A stretch of DNA of 47,016 nucleotides, from positions 1 to 47,016 of the forward strand of contig JAQTOP010000018.1 of assembly GCA_028713285.1 (NCBI GenBank). Reading direction: 5' to 3'. Positions 21,014 to 29,622 of this stretch are shown piece after piece. This stretch comes from Terrimicrobiaceae bacterium. Lineage in GTDB: Bacteria > Verrucomicrobiota > Verrucomicrobiia > Chthoniobacterales > JAATET01. The notes under the pieces are model-generated. The model did no database searches. It was not told where the DNA came from and worked only from the letters and a program-made list of their open reading frames with translations. Every line of letters begins with the position of its first letter. The first letter of the stretch is position 1. A program made the translations under genes and the position numbers.

Positions 21014-22369
21014 CTAACCATTCCCGCTGAATTCGTCCGGCTGCGGACCGTTGGGGAATTGCGGGTTGTATCCGGATTGATTCTTCTTCTGCTGTTGCTG
21101 GGCGAGGATCTGCTGCAAGGTGACGCCTCCGGTGTTCAACAGGTCCGCCCAATTCGCCGCGTTGCCGGCTTGCGCGTTGGCTTGAGCGTCGGCCGATCCG
21201 GTGATCAAGCTGGTCGTTCCGGCGCCGTAGGCATTGCCGGCCAGGATCGATTGCGAGTTGGCGCGCTCTCCGAATCCCGCCACGGTCGCCAGGCGGTTAA
21301 ACCGCGTGTTTTGATCGTTGGTGAACCGTCCGTAAGCGTTCTGATATTCGTTACTTGCGAACCCTTGTCCGTAGCGTTCCAGGGCTTTTAAGGTGCCTCC
21401 GGAGTGCAGCATGTTGCCGGCTTGGGCTTGCACGCCTTTCAGTCCTTCCGTCATCCGGAAGTCGTAGCCGGGATCTTTGATAAAGTCTTCATTACTAAAG
21501 GTTTTGTTGAGTTCACCGAATCCTATGGCGTTGGGATCGGAGGTGGGATCTCCTGGATTCTGCGCCCCGGGCGGAGTGCCATTTCCGCTTTGCGCTGCTG
21601 GATTTCCGCTCTGCGCGGGGAGCGAGGAAAGCTGCTCCTGCCAGGACGCGACCATCGGATCGAAGTATTTGGCTAGCGTCGCCACACCGCCCGGACCCGC
21701 CCGTCCGAATTCCGCCGCTTTGGCTCCGAAATCCTTCTGCAATCCCTGCACGGTGGAGATCGCCGTTTGTAAATCCTCGTGCGTGAGCGTGCCGTCGGCT
21801 TTCGCCGCGTCGACGGCTTTGGTGATCCGGTCGACTTCGGCGGCCACTTGATTCTGAATCGGCACGAGCGAGTCGGCTTCGTGGCGCCCCTTGCCGAATT
21901 GCGCCGAGAGTGCCCCCACGCCTCCGCCGATGGCAGCACCGACTCCCGCGCCGAGCGGTCCGGCAAATGCGCCGATCCCTGCGCCCGTGGCGGCTCCGGA
22001 GAGCGCGCGGACGCCGGTCGAGTTCAAAGCCGACGGTGCGTTGACGCCGTTGCCGACCGTGCCGCTCATGGGAGAGCTGTAACTGGACGATCCGCCGGTC
22101 GATCCACCGCTGGTTGCGCCGGAAGGTCCGGAGGCAATGCCGAGACCGCGCATGAGCTGCGAGAGACCCGCCTGCCCGGCGTACTGGTAGGGTTGCAAGC
22201 TCTGCTGCTGCTTCGCCCAGATTTGAGCGAGGACCGCCATCGCCTCTTTGGCGCCTGCCGATTGCGTGTCGGCGGCGCCTTGAGCGCCTTTGTTCTGGAT
22301 AACGGTCGTGCCGAGTTGGGTAGCGGCCGGGATTGCGGCGCTGAGGATTTCAGACCAGTTGATTGCCAT
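21014..22369 (-). CDS. putative ejection protein, Gly/Ala-rich, 451 aa
   Basis: 451 residues from the ATG at 22369 (MAINWSEILSAAIPAATQLG); an upstream start at 22420 would include part of the repeat and is less likely. Gly/Ala-rich hydrophobic stretch (GAATGAGIGAFAGPLGAGVG) at about residues 120-150, a helical centre, and a Gln/Asn-rich C-terminus. Similar composition is usual in podoviral DNA-transfer proteins. A repeat copy lies in frame at 21559-21576, encoding TPPGAQN in a linker. The best alternative is another internal virion protein. Confidence 0.62.
   Translation of the reverse strand: MAINWSEILSAAIPAATQLGTTVIQNKGAQGAADTQSAGAKEAMAVLAQIWAKQQQSLQPYQYAGQAGLSQLMRGLGIASGPSGATSGGSTGGSSSYSSPMSGTVGNGVNAPSALNSTGVRALSGAATGAGIGAFAGPLGAGVGAAIGGGVGALSAQFGKGRHEADSLVPIQNQVAAEVDRITKAVDAAKADGTLTHEDLQTAISTVQGLQKDFGAKAAEFGRAGPGGVATLAKYFDPMVASWQEQLSSLPAQSGNPAAQSGNGTPPGAQNPGDPTSDPNAIGFGELNKTFSNEDFIKDPGYDFRMTEGLKGVQAQAGNMLHSGGTLKALERYGQGFASNEYQNAYGRFTNDQNTRFNRLATVAGFGERANSQSILAGNAYGAGTTSLITGSADAQANAQAGNAANWADLLNTGGVTLQQILAQQQQKKNQSGYNPQFPNGPQPDEFSGNG
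21559..21576 (+). repeat. dispersed repeat copy inside a coding sequence
   Basis: TCTGCGCCCCGGGCGGAG on plus, one mismatch to the core. On the minus strand it is read as PPGAQ within a Gly/Pro-rich linker of the 451-residue protein. Confidence 0.78.
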
Positions 22370-22397
22370 AGAGATTTTGGTTGGAGAGTGTTTAGTT

Positions 22398-22415
22398 TCT
22401 GCGCCCCAGGCGGAG
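22398..22415 (+). repeat. dispersed repeat copy, A orientation
   Basis: Exact TCTGCGCCCCAGGCGGAG. Left end of a 123-bp element; lies 28 bp before the minus-strand start at 22369. Confidence 0.85.
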
Positions 22416-22502
22416 ACCACGGCGCTTGAGCGTTTCTGTATTCGGGCTTACCGATCGGTAGGGGCTTTGAAACCAGACAGCCCACTGTCCCGGAGAATGT
22501 CA

Positions 22503-22520
22503 CTCCGCCTGGGGCGCAGA
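22503..22520 (-). repeat. dispersed repeat copy, B orientation on plus
   Basis: Exact CTCCGCCTGGGGCGCAGA on the plus strand. It lies nine bases beyond the stop of the beta-helix gene (22530). Confidence 0.85.
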
Positions 22521-22529
22521 CCTTACTGC

Positions 22530-23705
22530 TTAGAAAATAAATACTTGAGACCGCGCCGTTGAGGCTGGAGGGACGACAACGCCGTAGCGGTATGCCCCGA
22601 TATCCCACGGAGTACTCCTCACCTGTTGCAAATAGTCTCCGGGGAAGATGCCGGACAGATCCACGCCTGCATTTCGGGCGGCGCTGGACGACTGCAGCGT
22701 GAAGTCCGCTCCCGGTCCATTCGTGAACGCCGGATCGCCCCACAGGTTCGGATCGATGACGGAGTTGGATCCGGCGTTGACGAAATTGCTCGAGTTCAGA
22801 TACCCGATGTTGTTTTTGACAAAAATGCCGTCACCGTTTTGAACCCAGATCCCGATGCCGAGATTGTTGTAAACGGAATTGTTGTAGAACGCGCAATCGA
22901 TCGCGCCGTCGTAGGTCCGCATGCCCCCGGCGCCGCCTCCCGCCCAGGATGCGATCCCGTTTCCATAAACGAGGTTGTTGTACGCCACGTTGTTCGATCC
23001 GCTCGAGAACAGCAGACCGAAGGAACCGTTGTCGTGCAGCTTGCAGCGCCGTACCGTCAGGCGATTGGTGCCCAGGCCCGACTGCGAGAACACATGAATG
23101 CCGTGGCTGTCGGTGTCGTAGACTTCGCAGTCTTCGATGATCGAATCGTCGCAGTGTTCGACGTAAATCGAGTGGCCGTGCGGCGTGAACCCTCCAGGCC
23201 ACGGATAGCCGGTGTGGTAGACCGTCAGCCCGCGCAGCGTCAGGTGATGATTGTCCCCGACGTCCGCCGCGATAAATATCCCGCCCGTGTGGTGGACGAT
23301 CAAATTCGAGAGCAGCAGGTGATGCACGCCCAAGCCGAGCCGCTGCCCGACGCCCAACGCGCCCTCTGCGGTGCCCGCGCCTCCGTCCTGGCCGCCGACG
23401 ATCGTGAGGTTGTCGATCGTCACGTACGCGCAGCTGTGGACCGTCAACGGCTGATCCGCCGTCGCGCCGTCGATCGTGACCGTTTCTCCCGGGTAGCCCG
23501 CAATGACCGTGTGGTTCGCATCGTCGGCGCCGTTCGGCACCGAGCCCGAGATCGCGACGACCGCCTCGTGGTAGGTGCCTCCGCGGATCAGCAGCGTATC
23601 GGCCGAGGACAACAGCGTCTGCCCGGACGCGATATCCCGGCGAGGCGAGCTGATGGTGCCGGCGTTTCCGTTATTGCCGGTGGTCGCGACGTAGTACGTC
23701 GCCAT
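22530..23705 (-). CDS. right-handed beta-helix protein, tailspike or depolymerase candidate
   Basis: 391 residues. It opens MATYYVATTGNNGNAGTISS, then RGGTYHEAVV, a start common to pectate-lyase-like and parallel beta-helix proteins. Many N-, V- and G-rich coils follow (HTVIAGYPGETVTIDG, NNVAYNNLVYGNG, FYNNSVYNNLGIGIW) as in PbH1 repeats. Directly follows the long fibre gene, so it probably forms a receptor-binding or polysaccharide-cutting part. Catalytic residues cannot be assigned by eye. Confidence 0.78.
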   Translation of the reverse strand: MATYYVATTGNNGNAGTISSPRRDIASGQTLLSSADTLLIRGGTYHEAVVAISGSVPNGADDANHTVIAGYPGETVTIDGATADQPLTVHSCAYVTIDNLTIVGGQDGGAGTAEGALGVGQRLGLGVHHLLLSNLIVHHTGGIFIAADVGDNHHLTLRGLTVYHTGYPWPGGFTPHGHSIYVEHCDDSIIEDCEVYDTDSHGIHVFSQSGLGTNRLTVRRCKLHDNGSFGLLFSSGSNNVAYNNLVYGNGIASWAGGGAGGMRTYDGAIDCAFYNNSVYNNLGIGIWVQNGDGIFVKNNIGYLNSSNFVNAGSNSVIDPNLWGDPAFTNGPGADFTLQSSSAARNAGVDLSGIFPGDYLQQVRSTPWDIGAYRYGVVVPPASTARSQVFIF

Positions 23706-26297
23706 CTAGCCGAGCACCGTCAGCACCACCGTGACCCGCTGCACGGTCGATACGGACGAGACGTTGAATCTCAGCGTGTCCCCGGCCGCGATCGCCGTCG
23801 TCCAGCCGACCAGCGTCAAGTCTTGCGATTTGACCGCGGAGGAAATCGTCGGCTTCGCGGAGGCGCAGATCGTATCGGCGACGGTGGGCGGATAGTTCGC
23901 ATAGGTGTCTTTCCAGATGTCGATCGCAATCGAGCCGCTTTGATCCGCGAGCAGCCGCACCGCCGTGATCGTGCAGGCAAACGGGATCGAGAGATCGCCT
24001 TTGATTCCGGTCGAGATGACCGCGCCGCCGCCGTCGATCACAAACGTCAACGCCCGCGTTGCGAGTGACGCCGCGAGTGTGGTCGCGGTCATCGTCAGCC
24101 CCGACCCGATCGTGATTTCCTGCAGATCTCCGGCGCCGCCCGCCGATCCGCGGCCGAGCAGCTTCGAGGCCGCCGAGACCTGCGCGATATTCGCCAGAGG
24201 CAGATCGCCCGTCACTTCCGTCGCGAGATTCACGGCGCCAGCCGTGCCCATGACGCCCGAGGTGATCCGCACGATGCCGGTACCCGCGGCGCGTTTGATG
24301 AGCGCGCCCGTGGTTGCCGAAAACAGCGCAATCTCGCCATCGATGGAGGCGACCGGTCCGGTGACGTTGCCGCCGCCCGCCGGCGTCGCCCAGGTACCAT
24401 CGCCTCGGAGAAATGTTGTGGTGAGCCCGTCGAGCTTCGGCAGCAGACCGTGGAGCGAGGCGGTCGCGTTCAGTGTCGTCACGTCGGTCGGTGCGGCGAG
24501 TTGATCCAGCTTGATCGCATCCGCACCACCGCTTCGGTGCGAGGTCGCATGATTGGCTGGCGCTTGAGCCGCCGCCGCCGCGAGCAAAGCGGTGATCGTG
24601 GTGCCGGAGTTTTTGACGAGTTTGCCGGTCGTCGAATTGAAGATGACGATCGCGTCCGCCGTTGCACTCGCGGGCCCGACCACGTCGCCGGACGTGGCGC
24701 CGGGAGGTGCAACCCACGTCCCATCGGCGCGGAGGTAGGTGGTCGTGCCGCCCGCAAGTTTCGGTAAGAGACCATGCTGCGACGTTGTCGCGTTCAGCGT
24801 CGTGATATCGGTGGGCGCGGCAAATTCGTCCAGCTTGATCGGATCGGCGCCGCCGCTCTTGTGCCGCGTCGCGTGCGTTGCCGGTGCAGCCGCCGCAGCG
24901 GTCGCGAGAACCTGTGCGATGGTTTGGCCGGAGTCCTGGATCAGCTTGCCCGTCGTCGAGTTGAAGGTGACGATATCGTTATTGACGGAAGACGCCGCAC
25001 CCAGGACATCTCCGGATCCGGCGCCCGTCGGTCCGGTGGCTCCGGTCGCTCCCGTGGCTCCCGTGGCGCCAGTGGCCCCTGTCGCGCCCGCGGCGCCCGT
25101 GGCCCCTGCCGGCCCTGTCGGCCCGACTCCGCCGGGCGCCCATGTTCCATCGGCGCGGAGGAAGTCGGTCGTGCCGCCGCCCAGCTTCGGGAGAAGGCCG
25201 TGCGCCAACGTCGTGGCGTTGAGCGTGGTGACGTCCGTTGTCGCGGCGAGCTCATCGAGTTTGATCGGGTCCGAGCCGCCGGATTTGTGACTCGTCGCGT
25301 GCGCGGCCAGCACGAGCGTGGTCGTGGACATCGTCAGCCCGGCGCCGATCGTGATTTCCTGCAGATCTCCGGCGCCGCCCGCCGATCCGCGGCCGAGCAG
25401 CTTCGAGGCCGCCGAGACCTGCGCGATATTCGCCAGAGGCAGATCGCCCGTCACTTCAGAAGCGAGAGCGACCGGGCCCGGCGTTCCATAGACCCCCGAG
25501 GTGACGCGGACAATCCCGGTACCGGTGGCGCGCTTGATGACCTTGCCGGTGGTCGAGGAAAAGAGCGCCACCTCGGAATCCACGCTCGAGGCCTGTCCCG
25601 CGACATCGCCGGCGCCCGGCGGCGTGGTCCAGGCGCCCGTGCCATCCAAGAAGTGCGCGGCGTTGTTGTCGAGTTTCTTCAAGAGGCCGTGTGCGGAAGT
25701 CGTGGCGTTGAGGGTCGTGACGTCGGTCGTGGCCGCCAACTCATCGAGCTTGATCGCGTCGCCGCCGCCCGATTTGTGCGAGGTGGCATGCGTTGCCGGA
25801 GGCGCCGCGGCCGCGGTCGCTAAAACCTGGGCGATCGTGTTTCCCGAATCCTTAATGAGCTTGCCGGTCGTGGAGTCAAAAACGACGATGTCGTTATTCA
25901 CGGCAGAAGCCGCACCGAGCACATCGCCGGATCCGGCCCCCGTGGGCCCGGTGGCGCCTGTGGCTCCAGTGGCTCCTGTGGCTCCTGTGGCGCCTGCCGG
26001 TCCGGTGGCGCCCGTGCCCCCTGCCGCTCCTGTTGCTCCCGCAGCCCCCGTGGCTCCAGCAGGTCCAACGGCGCCCGCCGCCCCCGCGTTACCCGTGGCG
26101 CCTTGCGGTCCTTGCGCGCCCGTGGCGCCAGCCGTTCCGCCGCCACCGCCGAGCGCATAGGAGCTCCAAGCGGAGCCGTTCGATTGCTCGACGATCGAGC
26201 CCTCATCGGTGACCGAATAGAGCGCGCCTGGCGAGACGGCGGAGGCCAGCGGTTGAGCACTGCGTGTGCCGATGAGTAAAACTTCAGCAATTTTCAT
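23706..26297 (-). CDS. collagen-like tail fibre with repeated modules
   Basis: 863 residues. A short head ([17 protein letters not shown]...[20 protein letters not shown]) is followed by a Gly-X-Y collagen-like stretch at about 50-118 and a second one near 390-430. Four copies of an approximately 60-residue module carry [27 protein letters not shown] and HGLLPKLDG, plus FLRGDGTW. Two copies of a [20 protein letters not shown] unit are encoded by a perfect 113-bp direct repeat. The C-terminal domain is beta-rich. It is a trimeric fibre by analogy, probably for host adsorption. Confidence 0.85.
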   Translation of the reverse strand: MKIAEVLLIGTRSAQPLASAVSPGALYSVTDEGSIVEQSNGSAWSSYALGGGGGTAGATGAQGPQGATGNAGAAGAVGPAGATGAAGATGAAGGTGATGPAGATGATGATGATGATGPTGAGSGDVLGAASAVNNDIVVFDSTTGKLIKDSGNTIAQVLATAAAAPPATHATSHKSGGGDAIKLDELAATTDVTTLNATTSAHGLLKKLDNNAAHFLDGTGAWTTPPGAGDVAGQASSVDSEVALFSSTTGKVIKRATGTGIVRVTSGVYGTPGPVALASEVTGDLPLANIAQVSAASKLLGRGSAGGAGDLQEITIGAGLTMSTTTLVLAAHATSHKSGGSDPIKLDELAATTDVTTLNATTLAHGLLPKLGGGTTDFLRADGTWAPGGVGPTGPAGATGAAGATGATGATGATGATGATGPTGAGSGDVLGAASSVNNDIVTFNSTTGKLIQDSGQTIAQVLATAAAAAPATHATRHKSGGADPIKLDEFAAPTDITTLNATTSQHGLLPKLAGGTTTYLRADGTWVAPPGATSGDVVGPASATADAIVIFNSTTGKLVKNSGTTITALLAAAAAQAPANHATSHRSGGADAIKLDQLAAPTDVTTLNATASLHGLLPKLDGLTTTFLRGDGTWATPAGGGNVTGPVASIDGEIALFSATTGALIKRAAGTGIVRITSGVMGTAGAVNLATEVTGDLPLANIAQVSAASKLLGRGSAGGAGDLQEITIGSGLTMTATTLAASLATRALTFVIDGGGAVISTGIKGDLSIPFACTITAVRLLADQSGSIAIDIWKDTYANYPPTVADTICASAKPTISSAVKSQDLTLVGWTTAIAAGDTLRFNVSSVSTVQRVTVVLTVLG
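24106..24218. repeat. 113-bp perfect direct repeat in fibre gene, copy 1
   Basis: Identical to 25345-25457 (offset 1239). Flanking sequence differs, as do the third codon positions of the other modules, so this part was recently duplicated or homogenised. Confidence 0.9.
25345..25457. repeat. 113-bp perfect direct repeat in fibre gene, copy 2
   Basis: Identical to 24106-24218. Recombination between the two copies would delete 1239 bp, an exact 413 codons, and keep the fibre in frame. Confidence 0.9.
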
Positions 26298-26310
26298 TTT
26301 TGTTTTTCTG

Positions 26311-26328
26311 TCTGCGCCCCAGGCGGGG
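26311..26328 (+). repeat. dispersed repeat copy, A orientation, left end of cassette
   Basis: TCTGCGCCCCAGGCGGGG, one mismatch. It lies 13 bp before the fibre gene start (26297) and, with the copy at 26705, bounds a one-gene cassette. Confidence 0.83.
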
Positions 26329-26355
26329 TTACAGTGCGGCTAACCGGAGGCGGTG

Positions 26356-26727
26356 ATGTTCGACGACAAGTACCGACGCGACGGAACGAAGTACCCGCCG
26401 GGCATGGAAGGGGTGCTCGAATGGGGGCGCGACTTCGAGGACCGTGAAAAGAAGATCGTGCGCCAGGACGAGTTGCCCAACGGCTATTGGGTCTCGACGG
26501 TGTGGATTGGCATCAATTACCGTTACGGCGATGGCCCGCCGCTCATTTTCGAGACGATGGTGTTCGACTCCAGGAACGGGGACGCGGCCGACTACCAGGA
26601 ACGATACTCAACCGAAGACGACGCGATCATCGGACACCTGAAGGCCGTCGACCACTTCGCCACGTACGCAAAGTCCGAATCCAGCAACGGTCAGTCCGCA
26701 TGTTCTCCGCCTGGGGCGCAGATCTAA
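26356..26727 (+). CDS. hypothetical protein carried by repeat-bounded cassette
   Basis: 123 residues from the ATG at 26356, with GGAGG five bases upstream. It is globular and acidic (MFDDKYRRDGTKYPPGMEGV, VSTVWIGINYRYGDGPPLIF). I have a sense of small phage proteins of this kind but cannot name a family. The last residues (NGQSACSPPGAQI) are encoded by the right-hand repeat. It is on the strand opposite to its neighbours, consistent with independent acquisition. Confidence 0.75.
   Translation: MFDDKYRRDGTKYPPGMEGVLEWGRDFEDREKKIVRQDELPNGYWVSTVWIGINYRYGDGPPLIFETMVFDSRNGDAADYQERYSTEDDAIIGHLKAVDHFATYAKSESSNGQSACSPPGAQI
26705..26722 (-). repeat. dispersed repeat copy, B orientation on plus, right end of cassette
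   Basis: Exact CTCCGCCTGGGGCGCAGA on the plus strand, preceded by AACGGTCAGTCCGCATGTT. It encodes PPGAQ at the end of the cassette gene and abuts the stop of the convergent gene 26724. Confidence 0.87.
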
Positions 26728-26951
26728 GTCAGCGGTCGAAAGGCCATCAACACCTCACCATTCGCAAAAATAATCTCCGGATCGTCGACGTCCCCGTTGA
26801 CGAGCGGCTCCCAGACGCCAGCACTCCGCGTGTCGACCGTCTCTAGAAGCGATCCCACATCCGCGAAGTATCGGGTCCAGACGACCGACTCGTTCACCTT
26901 CGTGCCGTTGGCATCGATCGGAATTGGCGCTTTGACAGGTGCATCTGGCAT
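26724..26951 (-). CDS. small structural protein candidate
   Basis: 75 residues (MPDAPVKAPIPIDANGTKVN), with an extended N-terminus and one likely beta domain. Starts in an ATG overlap at 26951 with the preceding gene. Small proteins of this kind are common next to podoviral stabilisation genes; function unknown. Confidence 0.65.
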   Translation of the reverse strand: MPDAPVKAPIPIDANGTKVNESVVWTRYFADVGSLLETVDTRSAGVWEPLVNGDVDDPEIIFANGEVLMAFRPLT

Positions 26952-27343
26952 TAGTGACGTCCTCCAGTGAGATCGATAAACAAATCGATCCAGACCTGCT
27001 TGATCGGCTCCGTACAGACCAGCTCGAAGATGCGCGTGCGGCAGCGCGGCGACGACAGCCGATTCAGCACGGCCCGCCGCTGATACTCGCCCTGCTTGCC
27101 CATCGACACCCAGCGTTCGTTCGACCAGGTGTGCCCGCCATCGTCGGAATGCCTGACCATGAGTTTCGGATCGCTGCCCTGCCCTGTCGCCAGCCCGCCG
27201 CCGGCCTCGAGGAGTACTTCCAGCCTCGAGAAGAAGAGACGCAGTCCCTGAATCGAGATTTCCGGTGTACGACGGACGCGGCGGATCAGACAGCCGTCAT
27301 CGTCATAGAAGTCGATGGAGGATTCGTAAATGAGGCCTTCCAT
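26951..27343 (-). CDS. detached C-terminal module of gp10-like stabilisation protein
   Basis: 130 residues. The stretch LMVRHSDDGGHTWSNERWVS, then GEYQRRAVLNRLSSPRCRTRIFELVCTEPIK, resembles the C-terminal end of many podoviral packaged-DNA stabilisation proteins (WSDDGG-TW motif and LG-ARDR-F-like segment), from family memory. The gp10-like protein upstream (27382-29622) lacks this region and ends in other domains. The gene may therefore be a split-off part of the tail hub. Confidence 0.6.
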   Translation of the reverse strand: MEGLIYESSIDFYDDDGCLIRRVRRTPEISIQGLRLFFSRLEVLLEAGGGLATGQGSDPKLMVRHSDDGGHTWSNERWVSMGKQGEYQRRAVLNRLSSPRCRTRIFELVCTEPIKQVWIDLFIDLTGGRH

Positions 27344-27381
27344 TACTTGTTTCGCCCTTCCGGACTCACGCTTCGCGCCAT

Positions 27382-29622
27382 CTACACTCCCAGCTCGCAG
27401 CCGTGCCAGTCGTACCAGAACATCGTGTAGCCGTAATCCCCGGTGATGGTGAGGTCGGTGATCGCAATGCCGGCGCGGCCCGTCAAGAGCGCCCCATGCG
27501 CCGCCCCGGCTGCTTCGGGATCCTCATAGTCGAAGATTTCGGTCCAGCCGTCGCCGAGACCCCAATCGATATAGCCCTTCAAGCACACGACGGTCGTGCC
27601 GGCGTAAGGCCCGGAGGTCGGCATGTAGTTCATGGCGGTCAATTTGAGTTTTTCGCCGCCCTGGAATTGAGCGATCTGGCCCGTGAACGCGAGACGGAAC
27701 AAGTAGCCGCCTGCCTCATTCCGGTCGAGGAGCACCTCGCTTGCCAGCCATTCGTTCCCGCCGACATCGTGTTTCGTTTCGATATAGCTCAACGCATAGA
27801 AGCTCGCGTTGGCGATGGCGCTCGTCCCGACCCCGACCTGCTGGATGCGTAGTGCGACCCCGGCCATCGTCGAGAGCTCGCCCGCGTGCGTCGAATGGCT
27901 CACGGCCACTTCGGAGTGGTCGAAGGTCATCTCCGACGAGCAGCCCGGAGCCGCCGGATCGAGAGCGGTGTAGGCGGCGACGCGCGGATAGGCTTGATGG
28001 TCGGCGGTCGCCTGCGCGGGCGGCTGCCGCTCGCTGATCAGCACATTGTCGAAGATCGAGAAGGCGTTGTAGTTTGAGCCGCCGGGATCGATCACGCCGC
28101 CCCATTGGGTCCACGCCGCGCCGATGTCCGAGGAATCCGCGCGCCCCTGCATCGAGTCGTCGAAGCATTCCACCTCGACCAAGGTCTCCGGACAGGTTGC
28201 CGAGAGCGTCTCCTCCGTCACGGTGATCTGGCAGGTCGCTTCATCCGTCAAGGGCGGTACGCTCGAATCGGTGACGCCGACGGTAAACGAAAACACGCCA
28301 TCCTCGGTCGGCGTGCCGGTCAATGTCCCGTCGCTGCCAAACGTCAGCCCCTCGGGGAATGCGCCGGAAATCAGCGCCCAGGTGTAGGGCGGCAGACCGC
28401 CCGCGGCCTCGAAGGTCACATCGTAGGCGGTGTCCACCTCGCCATCGTCGATCGGGCAGGTCGTTGTGATCACGAGCGTTCCGCCCGATCCCGGCCCGAC
28501 CCCGTCCCCTTCCGAATCCACGCAGCAATCGCCGCCGCGGTCCCCGACCAGATGCTTACCAAACGCGAACGCATGCGACCAGGCGTGATCCGCGTCGAAT
28601 TCCGTCCCGGCCCAGCAGCCGCGCTCGTGCCATTTCCCGTTACTTGCGTCATAAACGAGCGTGTTCCGCCCGAGCGGAAACGTGAAGACCACGAAGGTGT
28701 GGCCGTTTTCGACATATGCGTAGCCGCGGCAGTCGTAAATCGCCGGCATCTTCCGCATCAACTGCTCGATCGCATGCGTCGAGATCCGCTTGCCCGCGTA
28801 ACCCGCCGCCCGCCAGGCGATCGCCCGTCCCCGCTCATCCCCGCCAATCCAGAAGATCGTGTTGTCGGCTTTCGTGGGAGACGCCGGAGCCGCGCAGCCG
28901 GTCTCGATCAAGGCACCCGGTATCGCGGCATACGGGTTATCCGGATTTTCCGTCGTCGAGGCAAACGGCTGCACCGACTGATCACCGAACGCCCAGAGCT
29001 GCTCGTGATCGGCGAGGAGCGCGACGACGTTATCCGGCATCAAATCGGCGGAGAAGAAATTGAGCGCCGGCCAGGAGTTGCCATCGTCCAGATCCGAGTA
29101 AAAGATGCGCTGCCGGAAGTCGACGGACACAAACGTCGCGACAAAGCGATTCGCCAGCGAGACGACGTTGATCGGGGTAATTTCATCGCCGTTGTCGTCG
29201 AGGATCGGTCCGGAGAAGTCGTTCGTTGCCAGATCGAACAGGTAGCCGAGCTGCAGCGACGTGATGACCAGCTGCGTGCCGTTCGAGGCGATATAGGCCG
29301 GAAAGCCGTCGCTTGAGACCGAGCCGCGCTCGATCGAGGTGCCGTCGTCGAAGATTTCATAGAACTTGGCGCCGGAGACGGCAAAGGTACGGTCCACTGC
29401 CGGAAATTGGTAGGTCTCCGTATGCTGGGCGCGGATCGGCCCCTCGGCGAGCCGTGCGAAGACTTTCCGGCCCGGCGTGCCCAAGAGGACCAGGCGCTCG
29501 GGATTTTCGCCATGACCTGTCTCCACAATTTCCGGATAAAGATTGATCAGGCGCGAGGCTTCGACGTTCGGCGAAAAGCTGGGGTATGTTTGATCGGAGA
29601 AGCCGCTAAATCGTTTTTTCAC
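27382..29622 (-). CDS. P22 gp10-like DNA stabilisation protein with added C-terminal domains
   Basis: 746 residues from a GTG at 29622. Residues 1-370 match the phage stabilisation family: SFSPNVEASRLINLYPEIVE, LLGTPGRKVF, FYEIFDDGTS, NRFVATFVSVDFRQRIFYSDLDDG, QLWAFGDQSVQPF, RISTHAIEQLMRKM. In P22, gp10 closes the portal after packaging and forms the tail hub. Residues about 385-470 look like an Ig-like He_PIG domain (DTAYDVTFEAAGGLPPYTWAL, GTLTGTPTEDG). The last 270 residues look like a lectin- or laminin-like beta domain. The usual C-terminal module seems to be the separate next gene. Confidence 0.82.
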   Translation of the reverse strand: MKKRFSGFSDQTYPSFSPNVEASRLINLYPEIVETGHGENPERLVLLGTPGRKVFARLAEGPIRAQHTETYQFPAVDRTFAVSGAKFYEIFDDGTSIERGSVSSDGFPAYIASNGTQLVITSLQLGYLFDLATNDFSGPILDDNGDEITPINVVSLANRFVATFVSVDFRQRIFYSDLDDGNSWPALNFFSADLMPDNVVALLADHEQLWAFGDQSVQPFASTTENPDNPYAAIPGALIETGCAAPASPTKADNTIFWIGGDERGRAIAWRAAGYAGKRISTHAIEQLMRKMPAIYDCRGYAYVENGHTFVVFTFPLGRNTLVYDASNGKWHERGCWAGTEFDADHAWSHAFAFGKHLVGDRGGDCCVDSEGDGVGPGSGGTLVITTTCPIDDGEVDTAYDVTFEAAGGLPPYTWALISGAFPEGLTFGSDGTLTGTPTEDGVFSFTVGVTDSSVPPLTDEATCQITVTEETLSATCPETLVEVECFDDSMQGRADSSDIGAAWTQWGGVIDPGGSNYNAFSIFDNVLISERQPPAQATADHQAYPRVAAYTALDPAAPGCSSEMTFDHSEVAVSHSTHAGELSTMAGVALRIQQVGVGTSAIANASFYALSYIETKHDVGGNEWLASEVLLDRNEAGGYLFRLAFTGQIAQFQGGEKLKLTAMNYMPTSGPYAGTTVVCLKGYIDWGLGDGWTEIFDYEDPEAAGAAHGALLTGRAGIAITDLTITGDYGYTMFWYDWHGCELGV

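Larger units (their letters stand above)
22398..22520. mobile_element. 123-bp non-coding element with terminal inverted repeats
   Basis: Bounded by inverted exact copies of the 18-bp core. Internal sequence is related to the element at 20903 in its left half; its right half (CAGTCCCGGAGAATG-like) matches the flank of the copy at 12943. Fills the gap between the beta-helix gene and the ejection gene. Confidence 0.5.
26311..26722. mobile_element. 412-bp one-gene cassette with terminal inverted repeats
   Basis: Inverted copies of the dispersed repeat bound a plus-strand gene set into the minus-strand late operon between the fibre gene and gene 26724. Similarity of the ends reaches about 37 bp (TGCGGCTAACCGG against TGCGGACTGACCG). 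No recombinase is encoded inside, so movement would need an enzyme in trans or general recombination. Confidence 0.5.

Noticed and set aside
22626-24068. 480-residue open frame on the plus strand opposite the fibre and beta-helix genes
   Set aside because: Antisense shadow of GC-rich genes: extreme Arg/Asp/Val composition, no ribosome site, and the opposite strand holds clear proteins.
25501-26160. Plus-strand frame with [10 protein letters not shown] repeats
   Set aside because: It is the reverse complement of the collagen-like Gly-X-Y repeats of the fibre gene.
23706-26297. Diversity-generating retroelement acting on the fibre gene
   Set aside because: There is no reverse transcriptase in the window, and the 113-bp repeats are identical with no adenine-specific changes.
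28105-29316. 403-residue open frame opposite the gp10-like gene
   Set aside because: Arg/Pro-rich shadow frame with no motif; the gp10-like protein on the other strand is convincing.
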